NCBI RefSeq assembly: GCF_030718205.1
Contig: NZ_JAUZQF010000034.1
Location: forward strand, 1 to 64,000
Source: Nonomuraea turcica
Lineage (GTDB): Bacteria; Actinomycetota; Actinomycetes; Streptosporangiales; Streptosporangiaceae
DNA: 64,000 nt
Direction of reading: 5' to 3'
How positions within the stretch are numbered: the stretch's first letter is position 1; each line of letters starts with the position of its first letter. Positions 22,794 through 31,529 of the stretch are shown here, piece by piece. The translations under genes were made by a program, and so were the position numbers. Under the pieces are notes generated by a model. The model saw nothing but the letters and a program-made list of their open reading frames with translations, searched no databases and was not told the origin of the DNA.

Positions 22794-24836
22794 TTACGAG
22801 CGGCAGAGGGACAGGACCGCCGCGCCGTATCGCTCGACCTTGACGCGGCCGATGCCGGTGATCGACAGCAGCTCCTGCTCCGTCGCCGGCGCCCGCTCCG
22901 CGATCGCCTGCAGCGTCACATCGGTGAAGATGACGTAGGGCGGGACCTTGGACTCCTTGGCCGTGGCCGTGCGCCACGCCTTCAGCCGCTCCAGGAGCGC
23001 CTCGTCGTAGTCCGCCGGGCAGGTCGCGCACCGGCCCAGCTTCTGCTCGGCCGCCGTCACCAGCGTCTTGGCGCAGACCCGGCAGCTGACGGGCGCGGCC
23101 ACCGTACGGCGCTCGCGGGCCGCCGGTGCCATGCGTGGCGGGCTGGAGGTGCGGCCGGTGAGGCCGTCGAGGAACCGGGACGGGCGGCGGCTCTTGCGCC
23201 CGCCGGGGGCGCGGGCCAGCGCCCACGACAGTGACAGGTGCTCGCGAGCCCGGGTGATGCCGACGTAGAGGAGGCGGCGCTCTTCCTCAATCTGCTCCGG
23301 GGTCTCGGCGTAGATGATCGGGAGCATCCCGTCGGTGAGGCCGACGAGGAACACGGCATCCCATTCCAGGCCTTTGGCGGAGTGCAGCGAGGCCAAGGTG
23401 ACGCCTTCCACCGGCGGAGCGTGCTGCTCGGAGGCGCGGCGTTCCAGCTCGGCGACGAACGCGGGCAGGTCGCCGCCCTCCGCGGCCACGTCCTCCGCCA
23501 GATCGGCCAGGGCCTTGAGCGACTCCCACCGTTCCCTGGCCTTGCCGCCGCCGGGCGGTGACGGGGTCAGCCCGACGCCGGCGAGGATGTGGTGCACCTC
23601 GGAGGCCAGCGGCTCGCCGGTGGCCGAGCGCGCGGCGCCGCGCAGCAGGACGACCGCCTGGCGGACCTCGGGGCGTTCGAAGAAGCGCTCGGCGCCACGC
23701 AGCATGTACGGGATCTCGGCCTTGGCCAGAGCCTCCTCGTACGCCTCCGACTGGGAGTTGACCCGGAACAGGACCGCGATCTCGCGCGCCGGCACACCCT
23801 TGTCGAGCAGTTTCCTGATGGCCCTGGCCACCCCGGCGGCCTCGGCCGGCTCGTCGTCGTAGTCGGCGAACACCGGCTTGGGCCCGTCCGGGCGCTGGGC
23901 GAGCAGCTCGAGGCGGTGCGGCGACTTGCTCTTGGCGATGACCAGGTTGGCGAGGTCGACCACCTGCGGGGTGGAGCGGTAGTCGCGGACCAGCTTGATC
24001 ACGGCGGCCTGCGGGTGCTCCACCGCGAACCCGGTCAGATAGCGCGGGCTGGCGCCGGTGAAGGAGTAGATCGTCTGGTTGGGGTCGCCGACCACGCAGA
24101 TGTCGTCGCGCCCGCCGAGCCAGGTGTCGAGCAGGAGCTTCTGCAACGGGTTAACGTCCTGATATTCGTCGACTACGAAATAGCGGTATTGCTGGCGGAT
24201 CTGCGCCGCCACCTCCTGGTGCTCGGTCATCACGGCCGCGGTCAGCTCCAGGATGGTCTCGAAGTCCACCAGGTGGCGCTCGCGACGGAGATGCTCGTAG
24301 GCCTCGTAGAGCCGGGCGATCTCCTCGGCCGGCGCGGGTGGCGTGCGGTGGTATTTGGCCGCCGCGGCGACGTAGTCTTCGGGGCCGACCTGGGTGACCT
24401 TGGCCCACTCGATCTCGGCGGCGATGTCCCGCAACTCGGACCGGTCGGGATTTTTCCGGATCTGGCGGCAGGCCTCCACCAGCACCGGCAGCTTCGACTC
24501 GATGATCGAGGGCGCCGAGCCGCCGATCACCCGCGGCCAGAAATAGGTGAGCTGCCGCAGCGCGGCCGCGTGGAAGGTGCGGGCCTGCACGCCGGGCGCC
24601 CCCAGCGCACGCAGCCGCTGGCGCAACTCCCCCGCCGCCCGGGTGGTGAACGTCACAGCCAGCACGCTCTGCGCGTCGACCACCCCGCTGCGTACGGCGT
24701 GCGCGATCCTGTGGGTGATCGCCCTGGTCTTGCCCGTGCCCGCGCCCGCGAGCACGCACACGGGCCCGCGCACGGCCTCGGCGACCGCGCGTTGCTCGGG
24801 ATCCAGGCCCGTCAGGACGTCGTCCACATTCGTCAC
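22794..24836 (-). CDS. uvrD2: UvrD2-type ATP-dependent DNA helicase with HRDC domain
   Basis: This SF1A helicase is about 680 aa. Walker A is LAGAGTGKTRAITHR near residue 30, DEYQDVNPLQ is motif II, GDPNQTIYSFTGAS is motif III, and LHSAKGLEWDAVFLVG and YVGITRAREHL are motifs V-VI. A Cys4 segment (CRVCAKTL...CATCPADY) links to a C-terminal HRDC domain ending ELLSITGIGRVKVERYG, the layout of mycobacterial UvrD2 (Rv3198c). It unwinds duplex DNA 3'-5'. GTG at 24836 was chosen to match VTNVDDVLTGLDPEQ; ATG at 24911 would add an atypical 25 residues. Confidence 0.93.
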   Translation of the reverse strand: MTNVDDVLTGLDPEQRAVAEAVRGPVCVLAGAGTGKTRAITHRIAHAVRSGVVDAQSVLAVTFTTRAAGELRQRLRALGAPGVQARTFHAAALRQLTYFWPRVIGGSAPSIIESKLPVLVEACRQIRKNPDRSELRDIAAEIEWAKVTQVGPEDYVAAAAKYHRTPPAPAEEIARLYEAYEHLRRERHLVDFETILELTAAVMTEHQEVAAQIRQQYRYFVVDEYQDVNPLQKLLLDTWLGGRDDICVVGDPNQTIYSFTGASPRYLTGFAVEHPQAAVIKLVRDYRSTPQVVDLANLVIAKSKSPHRLELLAQRPDGPKPVFADYDDEPAEAAGVARAIRKLLDKGVPAREIAVLFRVNSQSEAYEEALAKAEIPYMLRGAERFFERPEVRQAVVLLRGAARSATGEPLASEVHHILAGVGLTPSPPGGGKARERWESLKALADLAEDVAAEGGDLPAFVAELERRASEQHAPPVEGVTLASLHSAKGLEWDAVFLVGLTDGMLPIIYAETPEQIEEERRLLYVGITRAREHLSLSWALARAPGGRKSRRPSRFLDGLTGRTSSPPRMAPAARERRTVAAPVSCRVCAKTLVTAAEQKLGRCATCPADYDEALLERLKAWRTATAKESKVPPYVIFTDVTLQAIAERAPATEQELLSITGIGRVKVERYGAAVLSLCRS

Positions 24837-24979
24837 CCGTTCATCATCCCAGTACTGGCGGCCTAGGACCTTATTCTGGCAACATGCGGGCCGGGTTATG
24901 TTCTCGGTCAACGAGATGCAAAGAACTGGTCTCTTCCCCCAGAATGGGGCCGACCATCAGCATGGGGGAAAGGAAGGCC

Positions 24980-25885
24980 GTGCGAACTGCGGTTTACGTG
25001 GGCGCTCTCGCGCTCGCTGCCGTTGTGCTCACACCCGTCGCCGCGACCGCGACGACAAAGGAGCCCACACCCGCCCCAACCGTGAGCAACCCCGTGAACG
25101 CCGACGGGATCGGCGGCCTGAGCACGGAGACGGTTGCGTACGGCAGCCACCGGCGCCAGCAGATGGACGTCTGGTGGACCCCTGACGGCATGCAGCGGCC
25201 CGGCGTCTTCCTCATCCACGGCGGCTGGTGGTCGAGCGGCGACAAGAGGTACATGAAGGAAGTCACCCACACCTACGCCGAACTCGGCTACACGGTCTTC
25301 AACCTCAACTACCGGCTGTCCGGCGACGCGCCCTGGCCCGCGCAGCGCACCGACGCGCTGGCCGCGATCGCCGCGGCACGCAAGCACGCCGACCGGTGGG
25401 CGTTCGACCCCAACAACTACGTGCTCCTCGGCTTCTCCGCGGGCGGCCACATCGCCGCGGCCGTCGGCACGTACGGCGACGGCATCGGCGGTCTCAAGGG
25501 CGTGGTGGGCCTGTCGCCGATCATCTCGCCGCTGCGGGCCTACTCCGACGGCGAGGACACCGCGGACCCCAGCAAGCGCAAGCTCCGCGAGTCCGCGATC
25601 CGCCTGGCCGGCGGCTGCGCGCCCAAGGGCAAGTGCTCGCGGGTCTGGGCCAGCATGGAGGTGGCCTGGCACGCCAGCCGCCACGACGCGCCGATGCTGA
25701 GCGTGCACGCACAGGACGAGTTCGTGCCGCCGGTGCAGAGCCTGCTGCTCAAGCAGATGCTCGGCCAGGTGGGCGTGCCGGTGACGGTGCTCACCCAGCC
25801 GGGGGCCAACCACAGCGCGCCCCTCTACCGCGAGCCGGGCGTGGCCGAACGGGTGCAGGCCTGGATCACCGAGCGCATCGGCTAG
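24980..25885 (+). CDS. Secreted alpha/beta hydrolase
   Basis: The ~301-aa protein starts with a signal peptide (VRTAVYVGALALAAVVLTPV, cleavage after ATA). The hydrolase domain has the oxyanion HGGWW (LIHGGWWSSG), the nucleophile elbow LLGFSAGGHI, an acid in SVHAQDEFVPP and the His in GANHSAPLY. It looks like the BD-FAE/esterase-lipase group acting on ester substrates outside the cell. GTG at 24980 was chosen for GGAAGG upstream and because it gives a clean signal sequence. It is divergent from uvrD2. Confidence 0.88.
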   Translation: MRTAVYVGALALAAVVLTPVAATATTKEPTPAPTVSNPVNADGIGGLSTETVAYGSHRRQQMDVWWTPDGMQRPGVFLIHGGWWSSGDKRYMKEVTHTYAELGYTVFNLNYRLSGDAPWPAQRTDALAAIAAARKHADRWAFDPNNYVLLGFSAGGHIAAAVGTYGDGIGGLKGVVGLSPIISPLRAYSDGEDTADPSKRKLRESAIRLAGGCAPKGKCSRVWASMEVAWHASRHDAPMLSVHAQDEFVPPVQSLLLKQMLGQVGVPVTVLTQPGANHSAPLYREPGVAERVQAWITERIG

Positions 25886-25907
25886 TGGCCTGTCACGCAC
25901 TTACCCG

Positions 25908-26720
25908 TCACCGCACCCAAACAGGCTCGATGAGCTTGGCGGCCTCGGCCGCTTGCCGTGCCCCTGCGTGGTAGACCGACGACCAAGCGGCACGGTTGTT
26001 GAGATCGCCGAGGACTTCCTGCGCGGCAGGGTCCGGCGCGAGCCGTACCGCCGTTGCGTGGTGTGGCATGTTCGCTGGGAACAGGTGGGCCAGCGGTTCG
26101 ATGACGATCACCGTCTGTATGCCTGCGGCGAGGTCGGCGTTGGTACCCGATCGGAGCGCGCCGTCCATGTAGCGCCGACCGTTGATCGTTATCGGGGGGG
26201 CGCTGGCGGGGAAGGCGGAGCTCGAAGCCACCGCCGCCACCAGGGATACGCCGCTGGACTGCTCCCACACCAGCGGTTCACCGGTGTCGACATCCACCGC
26301 GGGGATCAGCAGCCTGCCCTCGGGCCACTCGCTGGCCCCGATCAGGAACTCCATGCGCGCCAGGTGCGCCTCCTCGGCACCGGTTTCGGCAGCCAGTGCG
26401 AGACGGCCAACCCGGCGCAGAGCCGCAGCCGGCTCCAGTGTGGAGTCACCGAGGATGGCGAACACCTCGTTCAGTCGGTCGTGATCTGTCTTGACCGCAG
26501 GCTCGCCGTCCGCCTCGGGCAGCACCGCGAGCCGTTCCAGGTCTTGTCCCGCGGCCAGTGTCGCACCGACAATCGCTCCTGCCGACGTGCCGATGGTCAG
26601 ATCGGCCTTCGCAAGGTCGAACCCCTCGCGCCGCAACCCGGCGGCCAGTCCGGCCAGCCAGGCCGTCCCCAGCATCCCACCAGGCCCGAGCACTACCGCT
26701 GTCTCTTGTCTCATGGCCAT
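25908..26720 (-). CDS. Patatin-like phospholipase
   Basis: The ~270-aa product has the patatin elements. The oxyanion glycine loop is VLGPGGMLGTAWLAGL (about 10-25), the Ser is in IGTSAGAIVGA (about 42), and the Asp dyad is in RYMDGALRSGTNADLA. Patatin-type enzymes hydrolyse lipid acyl esters. It has no signal peptide. ATG at 26720 was chosen; the open frame continues to 26864 but the extra part looks non-coding. It is convergent with the hydrolase gene, 22 bases apart. Confidence 0.9.
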   Translation of the reverse strand: MAMRQETAVVLGPGGMLGTAWLAGLAAGLRREGFDLAKADLTIGTSAGAIVGATLAAGQDLERLAVLPEADGEPAVKTDHDRLNEVFAILGDSTLEPAAALRRVGRLALAAETGAEEAHLARMEFLIGASEWPEGRLLIPAVDVDTGEPLVWEQSSGVSLVAAVASSSAFPASAPPITINGRRYMDGALRSGTNADLAAGIQTVIVIEPLAHLFPANMPHHATAVRLAPDPAAQEVLGDLNNRAAWSSVYHAGARQAAEAAKLIEPVWVR

Positions 26721-26971
26721 TAGCCTGCAACCCCAAGCCCACTTGAGGTCAACATCATCTCGTGCTTCGCATTTGGCCGCAGACCGGTGGCCTATAACCG
26801 GCCGCAGCACTTCCAGCGGCTCCCTGATGATCCGCTGATGCTCGCGGCCCTCCTCCAGTGGCAATTACCGGGTCGAGGTTCGGTGACCGGCACTAGCTCC
26901 AGGATTAACCAGGCACTGCGCGTTGTTGCACCGAGCGTCTGTTTTCCTGACCCTTGGAGGGATCACCCAAC

Positions 26972-27223
26972 ATGGCGCTCACCGTCTACAGCACCACCTG
27001 GTGCGGCCCATGCAAGCGGCTCAAGGCCCAGCTGACCCGTGAGGGCATCAGCTTCAACGAGGTCGACATCGAGCGTAACCCGTCGGCGGCCGAATTCGTG
27101 ATGAGCGTCAACAACGGCAACCAGACCGTGCCGACTGTGGTGATCGAGACGGCGGAGGGGCGGGTCGTGCGGACCAATCCGTCGGTCGGGGAGGTCAAGC
27201 TGCTGCTGGAGAGCGCGGCCTGA
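26972..27223 (+). CDS. mrx1: Mycoredoxin / glutaredoxin-like protein
   Basis: The 83-aa protein is a glutaredoxin-fold oxidoreductase with the active site WCGPCKRLK, the TVPTVVI cis-Pro loop and a C-terminal helix. Its neighbours (uvrD2, nudC, wblC) match the Rv3198A mycoredoxin of mycobacteria, which reduces mycothiol mixed disulfides. The CGPC motif is more thioredoxin-like than the usual mycoredoxin pair. ATG at 26972 has TTGGAGG upstream. It is followed by a hairpin terminator. Confidence 0.88.
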   Translation: MALTVYSTTWCGPCKRLKAQLTREGISFNEVDIERNPSAAEFVMSVNNGNQTVPTVVIETAEGRVVRTNPSVGEVKLLLESAA

Positions 27224-27238
27224 CGTTCTTGGATACGG

Positions 27239-27273
27239 CACGAGCCCCCAGCCGGGACGGCAGGGGGCTCGTG
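27239..27273 (+). terminator. Hairpin terminator after mycoredoxin gene
   Basis: An 11-bp stem CACGAGCCCCC / GGGGGCTCGTG lies 15 bases after the stop, with a 13-nt loop. No long U-run follows. Confidence 0.6.
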
Positions 27274-27324
27274 GCCTAGCATGGCTGCGAGGACCTGGGT
27301 GCTAAGATCACTCAGGTCCTCAGC

Positions 27325-27717
27325 TCAGTGGGTGTGGTTGTCGACCGTCTCCTCCAGGCGCTGGATCTCGCCCTTGACGTCTGCGATGTCCGCCTTGAGC
27401 TCCGTCCGAACGTCCGCGAGCTCTGTCCGAACGTCCGCGATGTCCGCCTTGAGCTCCGTCCGAACGTGTCCGATCTCCGCCGTGAGCTCTCCCTTCATGA
27501 CGGCGAGGTGGGTCTTGAGCCCGATGTCACGCATCAGGTTGTCCTCTTTGAGCTGGACCACGGCCGCGGAGATCGCCCCGCTCACCACATCGACGATCTT
27601 CTTCGTCTGAAACTGGATCTTGTCATCGATCGCGACCTCCACGGCCGCGAACTGGATGGCAAGCTTCTGGCGCTCGAGCTCCATGAGCTCTCGCATGTGT
27701 GTTTCATTCATGGGCAT
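27325..27717 (-). CDS. Coiled-coil repeat protein, about 130 aa
   Basis: The protein has a helical N-terminus (ERQKLAIQFAAVEVAIDDKI) and a repeated coiled-coil built on RTELKADIADV (about residues 75-115), partly a recent DNA duplication. The composition suggests an elongated helical oligomer like small coiled-coil stalk proteins. It has no signal peptide. ATG at 27717 was chosen because GGAGGG precedes it by 8 bases; a second in-frame ATG follows two codons later. I do not recognise a family. It lies between nudC and mrx1 on the minus strand. Confidence 0.7.
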   Translation of the reverse strand: MPMNETHMRELMELERQKLAIQFAAVEVAIDDKIQFQTKKIVDVVSGAISAAVVQLKEDNLMRDIGLKTHLAVMKGELTAEIGHVRTELKADIADVRTELADVRTELKADIADVKGEIQRLEETVDNHTH

Positions 27718-27774
27718 GACTTTACCCTCCACCTAACGTTTCGTGTTCATGGAATCACGCTGAGCGAAATCTCG

Positions 27775-28749
27775 CTACCAGTCACCCGACAGAGGGCCGC
27801 CGTACCAGGTCTCGATGAGGCGGCGGGCGATCGACACGGGCGGCGGCAGGCGCAAATCACCTGACTCCAGCGCCGCCGCCAGCTCCTCACGCGAATACCA
27901 GCCCGCCTCGGCGATCTCCTCCGCGTCGGGCGTGAGCGTGGTCGAGGTGGCCTCGGCGAAGAAGCCGAGCATGAGGCTGCGCGGGAACGGCCAGGGCTGG
28001 CTGCCGAGATAGCGGGGATTGACGACGGCGATGCCGACCTCCTCCGCGACCTCGCGTACGACGGCGTGCTCCAGCGATTCCCCCGGCTCGACGAACCCCG
28101 CCAGGATCGACAGCCGCCCCTTCGGCCATTGCGGACCGCGGGCGAGCAGGCAGCGGTCCGCCTCGTCGCGGATCAGCATGATTACGGCGGGGTCGACGCG
28201 TGGGAAGTGCTGGCTGCCGTCCTGCGGGCAGAGGCGGATGTGGCCGCCCGCCCGGACGTCGGTGCGGGATCCGCAGCGCGGGCAGTATTCGTGGGTCGCA
28301 TGCCAGGCCTCCAGCGCCACGGCGTAGACCAGCAGGCCCGCGTCGCGGTCGCCGAGCAGGCCGCCGACCTGGCGCAGCCCGGCCGCCACCGGCCGGCCCT
28401 CGGGGGTGTCGCCCAGCGTCATCGCGAACGTCACGCGGCCGTTGACCTCGCCCTTCGGCACGCCGGGCAGCGGCGCGGCGACCGCGAAATAGGCGACGCC
28501 GTCCTCGACTCCCAGCAGATAACGCTGCCCGGGCGGCGCGTCGGCGGGACCGTAGAGCACCGCGCCCACCTCGTCGCCGATCCGCCGCACCAGCGTGTGA
28601 CCGTCGTCGATCACCAGCACCCTGGTCGTGGGGTCGGACCACGCCTGCTCCAGCCACCGCTCGTCGGCACGCAATGCCGAGGAGCGGTCAATGGTGCCGC
28701 GCGCCAGAAGCAAGGGTCCGATGAGTTGCTCTTCCGCGGTCGTCTCCAC
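27775..28749 (-). CDS. nudC: NudC-type NADH/NAD-capped RNA pyrophosphatase
   Basis: The ~324-aa product is a NudC-type Nudix protein. A degenerate zinc ribbon is seen as EYCPRCGSRTD...LCPQDG, the Nudix box as GFVEPGESLEHAVVREVAEE followed by VGI, and the NADH-specific SQPWPFPRSLMLGF motif follows it. Such enzymes split NADH/NAD+ and remove NAD caps from RNA. GTG at 28749 was chosen because GAGAGGGGG lies 6 bases upstream; ATG at 28773 is the alternative. It sits next to mrx1 as in mycobacteria (Rv3199c). The siderophore operon begins 145 bases to the right, divergently. Confidence 0.92.
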   Translation of the reverse strand: METTAEEQLIGPLLLARGTIDRSSALRADERWLEQAWSDPTTRVLVIDDGHTLVRRIGDEVGAVLYGPADAPPGQRYLLGVEDGVAYFAVAAPLPGVPKGEVNGRVTFAMTLGDTPEGRPVAAGLRQVGGLLGDRDAGLLVYAVALEAWHATHEYCPRCGSRTDVRAGGHIRLCPQDGSQHFPRVDPAVIMLIRDEADRCLLARGPQWPKGRLSILAGFVEPGESLEHAVVREVAEEVGIAVVNPRYLGSQPWPFPRSLMLGFFAEATSTTLTPDAEEIAEAGWYSREELAAALESGDLRLPPPVSIARRLIETWYGGPLSGDW

Positions 28750-28854
28750 TGACCGCCCCCTCTCACATTCCATGTCATCCTATGACCTCGCGGTTAGCCC
28801 CTGATTAGGGAATCCAGGCCCCGGAACGATCTCCCTACGGCTAGGATCGAGCAG

Positions 28855-28873
28855 TTAGGTTAGCCTTACCTGA
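28855..28873 (+). promoter_or_regulatory. Iron box (IdeR/DmdR1-type operator)
   Basis: TTAGGTTAGCCTTACCTGA matches the actinobacterial iron box TTAGGTTAGGCTAACCTAA at 16 of 19 positions. It ends 20 bases before the first gene of the siderophore operon, so IdeR/DmdR with Fe2+ probably represses the operon. Confidence 0.85.
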
Positions 28874-28893
28874 TCCCCGGGGGTGCCTTCGCG

Positions 28894-30045
28894 TTGCGGC
28901 TCTACCTGACCGCGCTCAAGCCGACCGACTCCGTGACGGACGGCTTCCTGCCCGCGGCCCGCGCGCTGGGTTGCGAGGTGACGATCCTGACGGATCGGCC
29001 GGAGCGGCATCCGGACGCGGTGGCGTGCGACGTGCGCGACCCACGTGCCCTGATCGACACGATCGAGCAGCTCGGCAGACCCGACGCGATCTTCTCCAAC
29101 TCCGACCACCTGCAGGCCGAGACCGCGCTGGCGGCCGCCTACTTCGGGCTGCCGGGCAAGGACTGGCGGGCGTGCGTGGCCGCCAAGAACAAATTCCTGA
29201 TGCGTCGCAAGCTCCTTGAGGCGGGGGTCGAACAGGTCAGGTCGGTACGGCTCGCGCCCGGCGACCCGGTGCCTGACGGCCTGCCCTTCCCGGTCGTGCT
29301 GAAACCCCGGGAGGGTGTGGCCAGCGAGGACGTCATGCTCGTCGAACGCGACCTGGCCGCTGCCGTGGCCGCGGTCAGGAGGCGGCGGCCGGGTGAGGCG
29401 CTGGTCGTGGAGGAATACCTCGAAGGGCCGGTGCGGACGCTCGAAACGCTCGGTGACGGGGACGAGGTGCGGGTGCTCGGGGGGTTCGAGACGACTCTGG
29501 GGGCGCTGCCGTACTTCATCGAGGAGCGGCTCGACTGGGCGCCGCCGCCCGACCACGGGCACGAGCACGTGCTGGCGGCGCTGCGGGCTCTCGGGGTGGG
29601 ATTCGGGGCGTGTCACACCGAGTACGTGCTCACGGCCGGCGGACCCCGCGTCATCGAGGTGAACTATCGGGTGATCGGGGATCACTGCGACTTTCTGATG
29701 GGGGACGTGCTCGGGGTGCCGTTGTTCGAGTGGATCCTGCGCGTGCATCTCGGCGAGCGGTTGCCGACCATGCCTGCCGTGCCTTCCGCGGGCCGTCACG
29801 GGTGTGCGGTCAGTGTCGTGGCCGACCGGGCGGGGACGATCAAATCCGCGCCGGAGCACGAAGTCGTCGAGCGCGGTGACGTGCGGCTGTGGCATCGGCC
29901 GTTGCGGGAGGTGGGCGACGTTGTCCGCCTCACCCACACGAACCGGGACTACCTGGGCGTTATCCGGGCTGTCGGGCCGGATCGGGCGCGGGTGGACGCG
30001 GCTGTGGAGGACTACCGGGTCGCGCGGCCTTGGGTGGTCGAATGA
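28894..30045 (+). CDS. ATP-grasp ligase of a vibrioferrin-like siderophore operon (PvsA/XssA-like)
   Basis: The 383-aa product is an ATP-grasp protein: an N-terminal domain (LTALKPTDSVTDGFLPAARA), lysine-bearing strands PFPVVLKPREGVASEDVMLV and ALVVEEYLEGPVRT, and the metal-binding end RVIEVNYRVIGDHCDF. It would activate a carboxylate with ATP and join it to an amine. In vibrioferrin synthesis PvsA plays this part. TTG at 28894 lies right after the iron box, and the next gene overlaps by 4 bases. That it acts on siderophore precursors is inferred from the operon. The closest pvs/xss assignment needs an alignment. Confidence 0.82.
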   Translation: MRLYLTALKPTDSVTDGFLPAARALGCEVTILTDRPERHPDAVACDVRDPRALIDTIEQLGRPDAIFSNSDHLQAETALAAAYFGLPGKDWRACVAAKNKFLMRRKLLEAGVEQVRSVRLAPGDPVPDGLPFPVVLKPREGVASEDVMLVERDLAAAVAAVRRRRPGEALVVEEYLEGPVRTLETLGDGDEVRVLGGFETTLGALPYFIEERLDWAPPPDHGHEHVLAALRALGVGFGACHTEYVLTAGGPRVIEVNYRVIGDHCDFLMGDVLGVPLFEWILRVHLGERLPTMPAVPSAGRHGCAVSVVADRAGTIKSAPEHEVVERGDVRLWHRPLREVGDVVRLTHTNRDYLGVIRAVGPDRARVDAAVEDYRVARPWVVE

Positions 30046-31529
30046 GCGATCGGGAGGCTTATCTGGCCGCCCGGGTGCTGGACGCCCTGCTCCGCGAGGA
30101 CTACGGCGGGCTGGCCTCGCGCGTCACCAGGACCAAGGACGGCGTGGGGATGCTGCTGGCGGACGGCCGGTGGGTGCGGCTGGAGCCGGGGGTGCTGTTC
30201 CAGGACTTCGTGGTGGCGCAGGACGAGCGACTGGGGCTGGAGCAGGTCTTGGAGACGCTGGTAGAGGTCGCCGATCCGGCGGACTCCGAAGGGGTCGCGG
30301 CCTTCTTCGAGGAGTGCCTGGCGGCGTTGTCGGCGCTTGAGCTGCACGATGCGCATGCCGTTGAGGTCCTTCGGCGAGGGCCGTCCTATGAGGCTCTGGC
30401 GGCTTTCGTGGATCATCCGGTTTACCCGACGTCGCGGGCACGGCCGGGGCTGGCGGAGGGTGACCTGCTGGCTTACGCGCCGGAGTTTGCGCCTTCGTTC
30501 GAGCTGCGGTGGGCGGTCGTACCCCGCCGTGCGCTCGTGCCGGGCTCCGCCGCAGACCTTCCCGCCGACGCGGCGCCCTCGTGGGACGCCGGTCCTGATG
30601 AGGTGCTCTTTCCCGTGCATCCGCTGACCGTCGGCGAGGTGCGGAAGGTCGACGGGGTGAGGGTGCTGGACGAGGCGCGGGTCACGGTGCGGCCCACGCT
30701 CTCCATGCGGACCGTCGAGCTCGGCCCCCGCACGCACCTCAAGCTGCCGCTGCCGATCAGCACGCTCGGGGCGCGCAATCGGCGCTCGATCAAGCCGGGG
30801 ACACTGGGCGACGGGGCCAAGGCCGAGCTGTTGCTGCGGGAACTGGCCGACCCCGATGTGCTCCTCGCCGACGAGCAGGCCTATGCGCACACGGGCCACG
30901 AGTATCTCGCGTGGATGGTCAGGCGGCTGCCGGAGGGGAAGACCATGCCGGTGGCAGCGCTCAACGCGCCTGGTGTGCTCGCCGAGGTCGGTGACGTCAT
31001 CCCCGCATATCTGCGGCTCCTGCTGCGCTGGAACGTCCGGCTCTTCGTGCGGTACGGCGTCGCGCTGGAGGCCCACCAGCAGAACCTCGCCCTGGTCTTC
31101 CAAGGAGACCGCATGAAGCTGCTGGTCAAGGACAACGACGGGCTGCTGGCGTCCCCGGCGAGGCTGCGGGCCGCGGGCGTCGAGGCGCCGGCGTTCGCCG
31201 ACGAGCGCATGCTGAACGACGACCCGCACGCGCTCGCCGACGTGTTCGTGACCATCACGCTGCACCTGGCCGCCGCGGCCGTGGCGTTCGCGGCGTTGCC
31301 GCACGCGCGTGCTGCGGCGCTGCTGCGCGACACGCTCGCCGAGGCGCTCAACGAGTACGGCGACGACCCCATGGCCAGGCTCCTGCGCGCCAGGACCCTG
31401 GACGCGGCCCGGCTGACCGGCAAGTCCATGATCACGGCCGGGACGCTGGTGGCCAAGGAACGTTCCGGCGCGCGCGACATCAACAAGTACTACGGCACCA
31501 GCGGCCCCAACTACCTGAGGAGAGCTTGA
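30042..31529 (+). CDS. IucA/IucC-family NIS siderophore synthetase, first copy (PvsB-like position)
   Basis: The 495-aa product has IucA/IucC marks: VFPVHPLTVG-like FPVHPLTVGEVRKV, RPTLSMRTVEL, HLKLPLPISTLGARNRRSIK, EAHQQNLALVFQGD and RMKLLVKDNDGLL, ending with KYYGTSGPNYL. NIS synthetases adenylate citrate or a related acid and condense it with an amine or alcohol. ATG at 30042 overlaps the ATP-grasp stop by 4 bases. The longer open frame upstream is the shadow of that gene. The second NIS gene starts immediately after its stop. Confidence 0.9.
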   Translation: MSDREAYLAARVLDALLREDYGGLASRVTRTKDGVGMLLADGRWVRLEPGVLFQDFVVAQDERLGLEQVLETLVEVADPADSEGVAAFFEECLAALSALELHDAHAVEVLRRGPSYEALAAFVDHPVYPTSRARPGLAEGDLLAYAPEFAPSFELRWAVVPRRALVPGSAADLPADAAPSWDAGPDEVLFPVHPLTVGEVRKVDGVRVLDEARVTVRPTLSMRTVELGPRTHLKLPLPISTLGARNRRSIKPGTLGDGAKAELLLRELADPDVLLADEQAYAHTGHEYLAWMVRRLPEGKTMPVAALNAPGVLAEVGDVIPAYLRLLLRWNVRLFVRYGVALEAHQQNLALVFQGDRMKLLVKDNDGLLASPARLRAAGVEAPAFADERMLNDDPHALADVFVTITLHLAAAAVAFAALPHARAAALLRDTLAEALNEYGDDPMARLLRARTLDAARLTGKSMITAGTLVAKERSGARDINKYYGTSGPNYLRRA